64,000 nt of DNA from Flagellimonas allohymeniacidonis (GTDB lineage Bacteria; Bacteroidota; Bacteroidia; Flavobacteriales; Flavobacteriaceae), in assembly GCF_004296335.1 (NCBI RefSeq), contig NZ_SGIU01000002.1, positions 509,882 to 573,881 of the forward strand, read 5' to 3'. The notes under the pieces were generated by a model. It was not told where the DNA came from and made no database searches. It saw only the letters and a program-made list of their open reading frames with translations. Position numbers and translations under genes: made by a program. The stretch's first letter is position 1; each line of letters starts with the position of its first letter. Below, in pieces: positions 8,589 through 17,552 of this stretch.

Positions 8589-9455
8589 CTACTTTATAAG
8601 AGCTTCTTTGGCAAGGGCCACCTTCAGACTATCTCTCCAGTGAGGTATATCAAGATGAAATGCATTTTTTATTTTACTCTTATCTAGGACACTAAATTTT
8701 GGTCTTTCAGCCGGTGTGGGATACGCTTCAGAAAGAATGGGTGAAAGCTCGACAGGTATTTTGTGAATTTCGAAAATAGCCTTGGCAAAATCATACCAAC
8801 TGGCCACTCCCTCATTACTGTAGTGATAAACTCCATAATCAATGCTATGGGCTTTGATGATATGCAAAACTACCAGTGCAAGGTCCAAAGCATAGGTGGG
8901 TGTTCCTATTTGATCATACACCACAGAAAGCTCATCTTTTTCATTGCCTAAACGAACCATGGTCTTCATAAAATTGTGACCAAATTCAGAATATAACCAT
9001 GAAGTTCTAATGATAAAATGCTCCTCAAGATTATTTATGATCGCCCGTTCCCCTTTATACTTGGTATCGCCATAAAACCCAATAGGTCGAGCGATATCCT
9101 CTTCAACATAAGGTGTATTCAGAAAACCGTCAAAAACGAAATCTGTGGAAATATGGACAAGTACCGTTTTACTTTCATTGCAGTTAAGGGCAAGATTTCG
9201 GGAGCCAGTGACATTGACCTTGTAAGCCAAATCTTTTTCTGTCTCTGCCTGATCAACATTGGTATAGCCCGCACAGTTAATGCAGTAGGCATAATTGTCG
9301 GACAACAACTCTTGTCTCACCGCCTCAAAATCCGTGATATCCAGTTCTTGGGAGGACTTAAAAACAAAGTTCAAATCTTCAACCTGCTTGTTTTCAACCA
9401 AGGATTTGAAAGTATTTCCTAATTGACCGGATGCTCCGGTAACCAATATTTTCAT
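8589..9455 (-). CDS. rfbD: dTDP-4-dehydrorhamnose reductase
   Basis: 288 residues, NAD(P)-binding GASGQLGN at the N-terminus and the short-chain dehydrogenase catalytic pair in YGDTKYKGE. It catalyses the last step of dTDP-L-rhamnose synthesis, reducing dTDP-4-keto-L-rhamnose. It is the final gene of the minus-strand cluster rfbB-rfbA-rfbC-rfbD, 17 bp after rfbC. The next characteristic motif, a Trp-rich C-terminus ending PHWRDSL, is also typical of RfbD. No hairpin terminator is obvious downstream. Confidence 0.95.
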   Translation of the reverse strand: MKILVTGASGQLGNTFKSLVENKQVEDLNFVFKSSQELDITDFEAVRQELLSDNYAYCINCAGYTNVDQAETEKDLAYKVNVTGSRNLALNCNESKTVLVHISTDFVFDGFLNTPYVEEDIARPIGFYGDTKYKGERAIINNLEEHFIIRTSWLYSEFGHNFMKTMVRLGNEKDELSVVYDQIGTPTYALDLALVVLHIIKAHSIDYGVYHYSNEGVASWYDFAKAIFEIHKIPVELSPILSEAYPTPAERPKFSVLDKSKIKNAFHLDIPHWRDSLKVALAKEALIK

Positions 9456-9472
9456 AATTTGATAGTCAAGAA

Positions 9473-10021
9473 TTAATGGGGAACTGCTTCTTTAAAAACA
9501 GGTAAAACTTTATCCTTTTCTGAAATGATCAAATCCTCTTCGGCCAATATCCAATCGATATTAAAAGTAGGGTCATTGTAAATTATCCCTCCCTCCGATT
9601 CTGCGTTGTAAAAATTATCACACTTGTAAAAAAAAGTGGCTGTGTCACTCAAAGTTACAAAACCATGGGCGCATCCACGGGGAACAAACATTTGTTTTTT
9701 GTTTTTTGATGAAAGTAAGGTCGTAACCACCTTCCCAAAGGTTTTGGAATCGGGCCGAATATCCACCGCCACATCCAAGACCTGCCCTTCAAGCACACGT
9801 ACCAACTTGGCCTGCGCATGGTCTCCTTTTTGAAAATGAAGGCCCCTCAAAACTCCCTTGGAAGAAAAGGATTCATTATCCTGAACAAAAAAGGGCTTGG
9901 CTCCAGTGAGCTGCTCAAATTTTTCTTGGTTGTAACTCTCAAAAAAACAGCCCCGCTTGTCTTCAAACACCTTGGGTTCAATAATGTAACAGCCGACTAT
10001 TTCTGTTTTTGATACTTGCAT
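9473..10021 (-). CDS. rfbC: dTDP-4-dehydrorhamnose 3,5-epimerase
   Basis: 182-residue cupin-fold epimerase. The sequence shows the family blocks RGCFFESY, QDNESFSSKGVLRGLHFQ (with the catalytic His of the H-D dyad in RGLHFQ) and VPRGCAHGFVTLSD. It converts dTDP-4-keto-6-deoxyglucose to dTDP-4-keto-L-rhamnose, the third step of the pathway. It lies 6 bp after rfbA and 17 bp before rfbD, in one transcription unit. Confidence 0.95.
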   Translation of the reverse strand: MQVSKTEIVGCYIIEPKVFEDKRGCFFESYNQEKFEQLTGAKPFFVQDNESFSSKGVLRGLHFQKGDHAQAKLVRVLEGQVLDVAVDIRPDSKTFGKVVTTLLSSKNKKQMFVPRGCAHGFVTLSDTATFFYKCDNFYNAESEGGIIYNDPTFNIDWILAEEDLIISEKDKVLPVFKEAVPH

Positions 10022-10027
10022 ATTTTT

Positions 10028-10888
10028 CTAGGTCAAAACTTCCAAAAGTCGGGTACTATACCCACTTTTTAGGAAAGGTTCGGTCAATGCTTTAAACTGA
10101 TTTTTGGTAATGAATCCCATTTTATAGGCCGAGGATTCTATTGCTCCTATTTTCAACCCTTGTCGTTCTTCAATTACCTGAACAAATTGGGAAGCCTGCA
10201 TAAGTGATTGAAACGTACCGGTATCCAACCAGGCTGTTCCTCGATCCATGATGGACACTTTTAGCTTACCTCTTTTGAGATATTCCCGGTTCACGTCGGT
10301 AATTTCGAGTTCACCTCTTGAACTGGGTTTGATGTTTTTTGCAATTTCCACAACCTCATTGTCATAAAAATAGATTCCCGGAACTGCATAGTTCGATTTT
10401 GGTTCTTTAGGTTTTTCTTCAATGGACAGAACCATGCCCTCATCATCAAACTCCACAACACCATAACGCTCAGGGTCATTTACATGATAGGCATAAATAA
10501 TACCTCCATCTGGGTCGTTGTTCGATTGTAAAAGTTTCTCAAGACCTGTTCCGTAAAAGATATTGTCCCCTAAAATCAGAGCCACCTTATCATCCCCAAT
10601 GAACTCCTCTCCAATCAAAAAGGCCTCCGCTAAACCATTGGGTTCTTCTTGAACCGCATATTCAAATCGGCAGCCATACTTTCTTCCATCTCCCAGTAAT
10701 CTTTTAAAAAGTGGAAGATCATGCGGGGTGGAAATGATCAATATTTCCCAAATCCCTGATTCAATCAATGTGGATAAGGGATAGTAAATCATGGGTTTGT
10801 CGTATACGGGTACCAGTTGCTTGCTCACCGCAAGAGTGATGGGATGCAAACGTGTTCCGGAACCTCCGGCCAATATTATTCCTTTCAT
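10028..10888 (-). CDS. rfbA: Glucose-1-phosphate thymidylyltransferase
   Basis: 286 residues, normal length for RmlA. The nucleotidyltransferase signature [11 protein letters not shown] starts at residue 8, and KPMIYYPL and [10 protein letters not shown] follow. It activates glucose-1-phosphate with dTTP, the first step of dTDP-L-rhamnose synthesis. Second gene of the rfbBACD unit, 40 bp after rfbB. Homologues are usually feedback inhibited by dTDP-rhamnose. Confidence 0.95.
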   Translation of the reverse strand: MKGIILAGGSGTRLHPITLAVSKQLVPVYDKPMIYYPLSTLIESGIWEILIISTPHDLPLFKRLLGDGRKYGCRFEYAVQEEPNGLAEAFLIGEEFIGDDKVALILGDNIFYGTGLEKLLQSNNDPDGGIIYAYHVNDPERYGVVEFDDEGMVLSIEEKPKEPKSNYAVPGIYFYDNEVVEIAKNIKPSSRGELEITDVNREYLKRGKLKVSIMDRGTAWLDTGTFQSLMQASQFVQVIEERQGLKIGAIESSAYKMGFITKNQFKALTEPFLKSGYSTRLLEVLT

Positions 10889-10928
10889 ATGATGGGTTTA
10901 ATACCTCTAAGTCTTAGTTTAATAACGC

Positions 10929-11966
10929 TTAGGCCAAGTTTTTAGCCTGATTGTGTGCGAATTTTTCAAGATACCAGCCAATGGTTTTTTCGATTCCTGT
11001 TTCAAAGTTTTCATCGGCCTTCCATCCCAGTTCACCTTCAATTTTGGTAGCATCGATGGCATACCTAAAATCATGGCCAGCCCTATCCTTCACAAATTTG
11101 ATCTGTTCGCGATAGGAAGCATTGTTCTCCTTTGGATGCTTTTTATCCAAAATATCACATACGGTTTGGGCAATGTACAGGTTGTTTCGTTCATTGCGGC
11201 CACCAATGTTATAGGTTTCTCCCGAAGTGCCTTTTTCGTAAGCCAAGGCTATTCCCTTGCAATGATCTAACACATAGAGCCAATCCCGAATATTGGAACC
11301 ATCACCATAAATAGGAATGTCTTCCCCGGCCAACGCTTTTCGTATTATGGTTGGAATTAATTTTTCATCATGCTGCTTAGGTCCGTAATTATTGGAGCAG
11401 TTTGTAGTAACCACATCCATACCGTAGGTATGATGGTAACTTCTCACAATAAAATCAGAGGATGCCTTTGAGGCACTATACGGACTGTTGGGCGCATAAG
11501 GAGTAATCTCACTGAAGAGACCTTCCTTTCCCAAAGTTCCGTAAACCTCATCTGTTGAGACATGATGAAATCGTGAATCTTTGTAAGCTTCCTTGTATAC
11601 CCCTGGACCCACCATCCAATATTTTTTGGCCACATCAATAAGATTGAAGGTGCCGATGATATTGGTCTGCATAAATGCATCGGGGTGTGCAATGGAGTTG
11701 TCCACATGTGACTCGGCCGCAAAGTGGATGACCCCTTGTATATCGTATTTTTCAAAAATCTTTTCTACCAAATTTCGGTAACAAATATCCCCTTTGATAA
11801 ACGTATATCGGGGATGGCTTTCAATTTCTTTTAGGTTATCAAGATTACCGGCATAGGTCAACGCATCTATATTCACTAAATGCACATTTTGATGGGTTTC
11901 TAAATAGTAAGGAAGAAAGTTAGATCCTATAAAACCCGCTCCTCCGGTAACTAAGATGTTGATCAT
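10929..11966 (-). CDS. rfbB: dTDP-glucose 4,6-dehydratase
   Basis: 345-residue extended SDR enzyme with NAD-binding GGAGFIGSNF, the catalytic triad region STDEVYGTLG and YSASKASSD (Tyr-x3-Lys). It makes dTDP-4-keto-6-deoxyglucose, the second step of the rhamnose pathway. It is the first gene of its transcription unit and lies directly downstream of the repeat-type promoter at 11996-12060 described separately, so rhamnose supply is probably co-regulated with the rest of the polysaccharide locus. Divergent from the receiver-kinase gene at 12189. Confidence 0.95.
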   Translation of the reverse strand: MINILVTGGAGFIGSNFLPYYLETHQNVHLVNIDALTYAGNLDNLKEIESHPRYTFIKGDICYRNLVEKIFEKYDIQGVIHFAAESHVDNSIAHPDAFMQTNIIGTFNLIDVAKKYWMVGPGVYKEAYKDSRFHHVSTDEVYGTLGKEGLFSEITPYAPNSPYSASKASSDFIVRSYHHTYGMDVVTTNCSNNYGPKQHDEKLIPTIIRKALAGEDIPIYGDGSNIRDWLYVLDHCKGIALAYEKGTSGETYNIGGRNERNNLYIAQTVCDILDKKHPKENNASYREQIKFVKDRAGHDFRYAIDATKIEGELGWKADENFETGIEKTIGWYLEKFAHNQAKNLA

Positions 11967-11995
11967 AAGAATTATGCTTTGTATTACTTATTTTG

Positions 11996-12060
11996 TAAAT
12001 ATAATCCTACTTTTTAGCCGTGTTCAATTTATGTTGTGAATCGCGCATTTTTGTTGGCAG
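11996..12060 (-). promoter_or_regulatory. Direct-repeat promoter of rfbBACD (site d)
   Basis: Reading the minus strand: distal repeat CTGCCAACA (12052-12060), proximal repeat TTCACAACA (12032-12040) 20 bp further on, then exactly 28 nt to a -7 box TATATTTA (11996-12003). The rfbB ATG follows 29 bp later. There is no TTTG at -33, as expected for an activator-dependent promoter. The same layout occurs at 23137-23202, 31554-31619 and 39108-39172. Confidence 0.7.
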
Positions 12061-12188
12061 GACGTTCATAATATAGGTTTAATGCACTTCCACACCAATT
12101 AATTAACCTTTCGTTTGATTCATTGAGCGTTAATTCGTAACAAAGAAAAATCTTTTTCCTACTTTCGTGTAAGGTCTTATGTATTTAC

Positions 12189-13322
12189 ATGCAGAACCAA
12201 GTTACGGAAAAACCATATATCCTTGCCGTTGATGATGAACAGCTCAATCTGGAGTTGCTTCAGTTTATTCTCGAAAGAAACCAGTACGAATTTATAGGCA
12301 CCAGTAATGATGACTACTTTTTTGAACTGTTACATGAAAGAAAACCAGATTTGATTCTTCTGGATGTCATCATGCCCCGAATTGAAGGTTTTGAATTGTG
12401 TGAGAAGATAAAAGGGTATGCCGAATTTCGGGATATTCCCATCATCTTTCTTACTGGAAAGGTCAATGTTCGCGACAAAGTAAAAGGCTTTGAAGTTGGG
12501 GGTGTAGATTATGTGACCAAGCCCTTTAACGAGCAAGAGCTTATAGCACGAATCCATACCCATGTGGAATTGATTCGGGCCAAAAACCAGATTGAACAAC
12601 AGGCCAAAAATTTGCGGCAATCCAACGATCTTAAAGATCGGATGTTTTCAATAATAGGCCATGATCTGAGGTCGCCTTTAAGCGCGGCCAAGCTGAAAAT
12701 GGACTTTATTATGAGGGGAATCATCGACCCCAAGGACGAAAAGTTTTTGGACGATACAGTCTTTAGTCTATTAAAGACCATGGATGAAGCCCTTAATCTT
12801 CTGCAGAACCTCTTGGGGTGGGCCAAGTCGGAAAGTGATCAAATTCAGATTATACCTGAGCAACTCGACGTTCATGATTTGGTTGAACAGACCATCCGCC
12901 TGTTAAAACTGGGCAGTGAGCATAAAAAGATAGCCATTAGCAATAACGTGCCTGATGAAGTATGTGCCTATGCCGACAATAACATGATCAAAACCGTATT
13001 GCGTAATCTGGTTTCCAATGCCATTAAATTTACCCCCGTTGAAGGCGCCATAAATATCAACGCCCAACTGAAAGGTGAAATGATCATTCTTGAAGTGCAG
13101 GATAATGGGAGTGGTATTTCGGAGGCGGACATTCAAAAAATACTGAACCCCAACGAACATTTCAGCAAGTTAGGAACGGAAAAAGAACCGGGAACCGGAC
13201 TTGGATTGGTGCTCTGTCAAACTTTTGTTCAAAAAAATGGGGGAACTATGAAAATCAAGAGTGCACTGGGCAAGGGCAGTACATTCTATTTTGATTTGCC
13301 CCTCGCCAAAGAAAAAGTCTAG
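12189..13322 (+). CDS. Receiver-histidine kinase hybrid (soluble)
   Basis: 377 residues with no membrane segment. An N-terminal CheY-like receiver (about 10-125; phosphoacceptor Asp59 in LILLDVIMP, Lys111 in VTKPF) is joined by a coiled coil to a kinase core: His158 in GHDLRSPLS, N-box NLVSNAIKF, G1 DNGSGI and G2 GTGLGLVL. Receiver-first kinases of this kind take phosphate from another kinase and change their own activity. No partner regulator adjoins it. It is divergent from rfbB and converges on a glycosyltransferase gene, sharing the bases of the two stop codons (CTAG). A possible -7 box TACTTTCG lies about 35 bp upstream. Confidence 0.9.
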   Translation: MQNQVTEKPYILAVDDEQLNLELLQFILERNQYEFIGTSNDDYFFELLHERKPDLILLDVIMPRIEGFELCEKIKGYAEFRDIPIIFLTGKVNVRDKVKGFEVGGVDYVTKPFNEQELIARIHTHVELIRAKNQIEQQAKNLRQSNDLKDRMFSIIGHDLRSPLSAAKLKMDFIMRGIIDPKDEKFLDDTVFSLLKTMDEALNLLQNLLGWAKSESDQIQIIPEQLDVHDLVEQTIRLLKLGSEHKKIAISNNVPDEVCAYADNNMIKTVLRNLVSNAIKFTPVEGAININAQLKGEMIILEVQDNGSGISEADIQKILNPNEHFSKLGTEKEPGTGLGLVLCQTFVQKNGGTMKIKSALGKGSTFYFDLPLAKEKV

Positions 13323-14527
13323 GCCACTACCTCTGTTCCTACGTCCCTCTTGGCTCTTTCCCAATTCACAGATTGGTTGCCCTTGAGATATCTTCCAAAA
13401 CCTAAAAAAACGGATAGGTTCATGATGAAGAAGTAATAAGGGATGAACAACACCTTTAATCGTATATGTCGGTGCTCCAAGAACCATCCCAATAAAGCTG
13501 CACCATAAAACACCATCTGACACCAGAAAAGAGTGCTGAAAATTCCAAAGGAATAAAGCCCCTCATTTAAGGCCAGTATAAAGTTGGCAGGAATCAAAAG
13601 TAAGAGCAATAAAGGTGTCAACGTCCAACGCAAAACGCGATGCGAAACATATTGAAATGAAAGTGTGCCATACTTGAAGACATTCAACAAGCTTCTCAAT
13701 CGCACCACGGATTGAATACCTCCGGCCGATATCCGCACTTTCCGCTTTAATTCCTCCTTTACATTGGCAGAGGCTGTTTCAATGGCATAGGCCTCGGGAT
13801 TATATTGAATGGTATATCCTTTCATGACCACACGTAAGGAAATCATGAAATCATCCAACAGCGTATCAGGCTCCACTTCCTGCCATAGTTCGGTTCTGAT
13901 AGCAAAAAGTTCGCCTGCCGCACCAACCACCGAGTACAGTTCTGCATCCCATTTCTTTAATTGGGATTCATACTTCCAATACATGCCCTCTCCGGCACCT
14001 GCAGCACTATCGGCTTCTTTGGAATAAATTCTTTTTTCCCCCGAAACACATCCCACTTTCGGATTACGGAACAAACGCACAATTTCCCTGATGGAGTTTT
14101 TGCCCAAATCGGTGTTGGCGTCAGAAAAAATTACAATAGGGGTCTTTATAAAGTCCATACCACGATTCATTGCAGCGATTTTTCCTGCTCTTTCATCCCT
14201 GTGGTAGACTTCCACATCAGTATATTGCCGAAGCAAGTCCGGAGTGCCATCATCAGAGCCGTCGGTGACCCATATTTGGGTAACTTTTTCCTTCGGATAG
14301 TTTAAGCTTTGGGAATTCTTAACCTTCCGGTCCAAATAATCTTTTTCATTGAAGGCGCTAACGAACAAAGTCACATGAGGTTCATAATCCTCGTTGCCCT
14401 TGAAGGGTTTGCCAAGACCAAAGGCTCTTCTGATTTTGATAATCAAAAAGAGAAGAATTCCATAGCCCAAATAGGAGTAAAAGATGATAAAAAGCGCTAT
14501 CCAGAAAAAATATTGTAAAAATTCCAT
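13319..14527 (-). CDS. Membrane glycosyltransferase family 2
   Basis: 402 residues from the ATG at 14527. This start gives a membrane helix at residues ~5-25; the frame stays open upstream, but that stretch overlaps the acyltransferase gene and does not look coding. GT-A features are VSAFNEKDYL, VTDGSDDGTP and the nucleotide/metal site SDANTDLG. The acceptor-side motif is LDDF, with RKVRISAGG in place of QxxRW. Three or four C-terminal helices follow (about 305-385). It adds a sugar to the growing polysaccharide at the inner membrane. Last gene of the LruC-to-GT operon; specificity unknown. Confidence 0.88.
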   Translation of the reverse strand: MEFLQYFFWIALFIIFYSYLGYGILLFLIIKIRRAFGLGKPFKGNEDYEPHVTLFVSAFNEKDYLDRKVKNSQSLNYPKEKVTQIWVTDGSDDGTPDLLRQYTDVEVYHRDERAGKIAAMNRGMDFIKTPIVIFSDANTDLGKNSIREIVRLFRNPKVGCVSGEKRIYSKEADSAAGAGEGMYWKYESQLKKWDAELYSVVGAAGELFAIRTELWQEVEPDTLLDDFMISLRVVMKGYTIQYNPEAYAIETASANVKEELKRKVRISAGGIQSVVRLRSLLNVFKYGTLSFQYVSHRVLRWTLTPLLLLLLIPANFILALNEGLYSFGIFSTLFWCQMVFYGAALLGWFLEHRHIRLKVLFIPYYFFIMNLSVFLGFGRYLKGNQSVNWERAKRDVGTEVVA

Positions 14528-14561
14528 TTGAGTTTTGTTGAAAGGTTGATTAAACAGCCAC

Positions 14562-15188
14562 TTACTTTTTTTGTGAAACCCTTTCCCAAGTGCCACTTTC
14601 AAGATTATAGGTCTTGAACACCCTGGCAGGGTTTCCCACGACGACAGAATAGGCTGGCACATCTTTGGTGACCACGCTTCCACCGGCCACAATGCTGTGC
14701 TTCCCAATAGTGACCCCTGCAACCACAACGGTATTGGCTCCAATCCAGGTTTCCTCTTCCACCACAATGGGTGCAGTGGAAACCCCTTGGGCATGAATGG
14801 GTTTCGAAATATCTTCGTAGTTATGGTTTAGTCCAGAGAGCACAACGTTTTGTGCAAGTCGCACATCATTCCCTATGGTTACGGGACCAATTATTGTATT
14901 CCCCAGGCCAATTCGGGTCCTGGCTCCTATCTGTACCGCGCCCACGCCATTATTTATGGTAGAAAAATCTTCAATAGTGGAATCTGCACCCAATTCAAAA
15001 GTGTTCCAAGGCAATACATCCATTCGCGTTCTTCTTCGGATGGTTGCTCGCTTGCCTTTCTTGTGGTAAAACGGATTTACAAACCATTGTACCCAAAGTC
15101 GCGGCCTTGCTTGATTCTTGGGTACTAGAAGCCAATACACAAAAGTTTTTAGTTTTTTGTTGTTTTTAATCTTTTCCTTTAAGCCCAT
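14562..15188 (-). CDS. Left-handed beta-helix acyltransferase (hexapeptide repeat)
   Basis: 208 residues from the ATG at 15188; the open frame extends 26 codons further but into the preceding gene. From about residue 65 the sequence is a run of hexapeptide repeats ([LIV]-G-x-x-x-x: VQIGARTRIGLGN, VTIGNDVRLAQN, TWIGANTVVVAGVTIGKHSIVAGG). It closes with the VVGNPARVFK ending typical of WcaF/NodL/serine-O-acetyltransferase relatives. Likely O-acetylates or otherwise acylates a sugar of the exopolysaccharide. It lies 10 bp after the preceding glycosyltransferase and within the same operon. Confidence 0.85.
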   Translation of the reverse strand: MGLKEKIKNNKKLKTFVYWLLVPKNQARPRLWVQWFVNPFYHKKGKRATIRRRTRMDVLPWNTFELGADSTIEDFSTINNGVGAVQIGARTRIGLGNTIIGPVTIGNDVRLAQNVVLSGLNHNYEDISKPIHAQGVSTAPIVVEEETWIGANTVVVAGVTIGKHSIVAGGSVVTKDVPAYSVVVGNPARVFKTYNLESGTWERVSQKK

Positions 15189-15198
15189 CACGTTGATT

Positions 15199-16392
15199 TT
15201 ATGCAGATTTTTTAATAGCGTCATAGATGGCCAACACATTATTTTCCCAAGTATGGCTTTTAGCAAAGGAGATGCGTTTCCCAGCCAATTGCTTTGAATG
15301 CTCGGCCAGTGCCTTTTCTGCCAATTGCAGGTACTCCACCTTGCTAGATCCTAGATACACGTAATCCTCAAACATTTCCATGGCTTTGGTTCTGGTGGCC
15401 AATGTGGGTTTCCCCATGGCCAAGTATTCGTCTATCTTCCGAGGGTAATTTCCTATGGTCCAATCATTGACCACCTGAGGGTTCATGGCCACATCAAAAC
15501 CTTTGACATATGCCGGTAGTTGGGAGGCATCCTTGCTTCCTAGAAAATAAACGTTGTCCAGTTCGTGCAAATTGGAATTCCGAAAGTCCTCATCTTCCGG
15601 ACCCACCAAGACGATGCTCCAATTTTTTCGTTCTTTGGCCAAATATTCCAATAGTTCCAAATCGAGGCGCATACTGGTCAAATAGCCTACATACCCAAGT
15701 ATTGGCCTTGGAATGGTTTCAAATTCCGTAGGAATTGGAATTTCGTTTTTTTCGTCGTTGAACAAGCTAACATCACAGCCTTGACCCACCATAAAACTAT
15801 TGGGGTTGTACTGTTGCCCATATTCGGTATAAAGGGTAGAATTGTTCACAACAGTATCGGCTTTTGCGATGATTTTGGGCTCAATACGTTCCCCATGCCT
15901 CTGCCAATAGGGCACCTTTATGAGGTAGTCCCTCATGTAGTAGGTATAGCTTTTTGGAGAAAGGAACTCCTTCAAATGCAGTCCCAAAAACATAGAACTG
16001 TCATTAAAAAGTAAGATGTCCTTAAAACCAAGTTCATCCATGGCATTTTGGATATCCCTTGAAAAAACTTTGGAATTTCTTCGATTCAATATTTTAAATA
16101 GACCGTGAAAGGGAATCCAATTGATGGATTCCGTCATGGACTCTGGATAAAGATTCCAAAGCTTATCTTCAATTTGCACCAGTCCATTTTCCTCTCCATT
16201 GCGAATGCGAATTCTTTTTTGAACCTTTTCCGTATTTTTTTCCCTTCGTAATGTTGCCCTATCCAAGGGGGGATTTACATAGAGAACCCGGTTGTTTTTG
16301 GAAAATTCCAAGGCTATGTTCTTGCAATTGCTGCCAATCTCAATATCCCAAGCCTGAATGCCAATAACGACTATATCTTGATTCTTAATCAT
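15199..16392 (-). CDS. Glycosyltransferase family 1/4-like (TuaH-type)
   Basis: 397 residues from the ATG at 16392, one base after the preceding stop codon. The N-terminal half resembles the TuaH-like glycosyltransferase group (start DIVVIGIQAWD; middle YMRDYLIKVPYWQ). The C-terminal half has a GT-B donor domain with LGYVGYLTSMRLDLELL and the late P-R-K-I-D-E-Y-L-A-M-G-K-P motif that contacts the nucleotide sugar. No signal peptide; probably acts at the cytoplasmic face of the membrane on the lipid-linked sugar chain. Sugar specificity cannot be read from sequence. Confidence 0.85.
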   Translation of the reverse strand: MIKNQDIVVIGIQAWDIEIGSNCKNIALEFSKNNRVLYVNPPLDRATLRREKNTEKVQKRIRIRNGEENGLVQIEDKLWNLYPESMTESINWIPFHGLFKILNRRNSKVFSRDIQNAMDELGFKDILLFNDSSMFLGLHLKEFLSPKSYTYYMRDYLIKVPYWQRHGERIEPKIIAKADTVVNNSTLYTEYGQQYNPNSFMVGQGCDVSLFNDEKNEIPIPTEFETIPRPILGYVGYLTSMRLDLELLEYLAKERKNWSIVLVGPEDEDFRNSNLHELDNVYFLGSKDASQLPAYVKGFDVAMNPQVVNDWTIGNYPRKIDEYLAMGKPTLATRTKAMEMFEDYVYLGSSKVEYLQLAEKALAEHSKQLAGKRISFAKSHTWENNVLAIYDAIKKSA

Positions 16393-16393
16393 G

Positions 16394-17551
16394 CTAACTT
16401 TCTTGTATTTCGTAATGAACATTTTCATAGAGCTCCAAAACATTTTTAGCCATGGCTTCCCATGAAAAATGCTTGGCGCGCTGGATTCCTTTTTCTACCA
16501 AAAGCTTTGTGAGCATCTCATCCTCAATGACTGTGATCAATGCTTTGGTAATTTGCGAGGTATCCAACGGGTCTACCAGCAAAGCGGCATCCTCGCCGGC
16601 TACTTCAGGCATGGAAGAAGTATTTGAAGTAATCACTGGAACTCCACAGGCCATTCCCTCCAAAATGGGAATACCAAAACTCTCTCGAAGCGAAGGATAT
16701 AGAAATACCGAAGATTGACTAATGATTGCTGGCAAATCGGTGTTCGTCACGTATCCAGTCAAATGGATGAGCTCCTTAATTTCTTCAATACCTTGTGAAC
16801 TTAAAAGTCGATGAAGCTCGGCTTTATCATAATCGAGCATCACCAATTGATATTGACCAGGGTATTCCTTATTGAAATCGGCAAAAGCCTTAAGTACCCC
16901 TTTCGTATTTTTTTTGGGGTCGGTGTTTCCCAAGAAGAAGAAAAACTTATCGGGCAAGTTGTATTGGTCCTTAATGGACCTAAGCTGTTCGGCATCTGTC
17001 ACCTTCTTAAAATGCTCTCCTACCCCATTATAGATAGCGGTCAAACGTTCTCCTTCAAACCCAAAGTGTTTATTGATTCGATCCTTTTCATAGTTGGAAA
17101 CAGTGATGACTTTTTTACTTTTTCGAATTACCGGAGGCACACAATACCTTCTGTACATATTTCCCAGTTTTTGGTACCAGGTTCCTTCCTTCTTAAGAAG
17201 ACTTATGCTTTCCAAATAAATGATGTCATGCAGCGTAGTAATCAAAGGCACTTTGGAGAATAAAGGTCCTGTATTGCTTGTACAATGCAGAACATCGCAG
17301 CCTTCCCGATAGGCGGCCTTGGGTAATGCAATTTGCTCCCACCCCGGGTAGCCCCATTTCGAATCAAGTTCTACAATCTTAAAATTGGGCGCATCCGGAA
17401 TACAGGTATCATCAACATCTGGCCTAACGAAAACAACATATTCATTTTTTGAATCAATCTTTTGAAGATTCTTGATCAACTCCAAGGCCACCATGTCCAT
17501 GCCATGCTTTTTCTTCCGAAATAGTCGTTGCCCTTCAATTCCAATTTTCAT
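16394..17551 (-). CDS. Glycosyltransferase family 4
   Basis: About 385 residues. The GT-B fold opens with MKIGIEGQRLFRKK. The C-terminal domain has the retaining-enzyme E-x7-E signature in RESFGIPILEGMACG, preceded by FFLGNTDPKKN and LTGYVTNTDL. I place the start at 17551, directly after the preceding stop; an in-frame ATG at 17563 would add four residues and overlap the upstream gene by 11 bp. Third glycosyltransferase of this operon; likely transfers a hexose, pentose or rhamnose from a nucleotide sugar to the lipid-linked intermediate. Confidence 0.87.
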   Translation of the reverse strand: MKIGIEGQRLFRKKKHGMDMVALELIKNLQKIDSKNEYVVFVRPDVDDTCIPDAPNFKIVELDSKWGYPGWEQIALPKAAYREGCDVLHCTSNTGPLFSKVPLITTLHDIIYLESISLLKKEGTWYQKLGNMYRRYCVPPVIRKSKKVITVSNYEKDRINKHFGFEGERLTAIYNGVGEHFKKVTDAEQLRSIKDQYNLPDKFFFFLGNTDPKKNTKGVLKAFADFNKEYPGQYQLVMLDYDKAELHRLLSSQGIEEIKELIHLTGYVTNTDLPAIISQSSVFLYPSLRESFGIPILEGMACGVPVITSNTSSMPEVAGEDAALLVDPLDTSQITKALITVIEDEMLTKLLVEKGIQRAKHFSWEAMAKNVLELYENVHYEIQES

Positions 17552-17552
17552 T

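Noticed and set aside
14528..14794. 89-residue N-terminal extension of the family 2 glycosyltransferase at 13319-14527
   Set aside because: The extension lies antisense-free but out of frame within the acyltransferase gene, and a proper ATG with a membrane helix exists at 14527.
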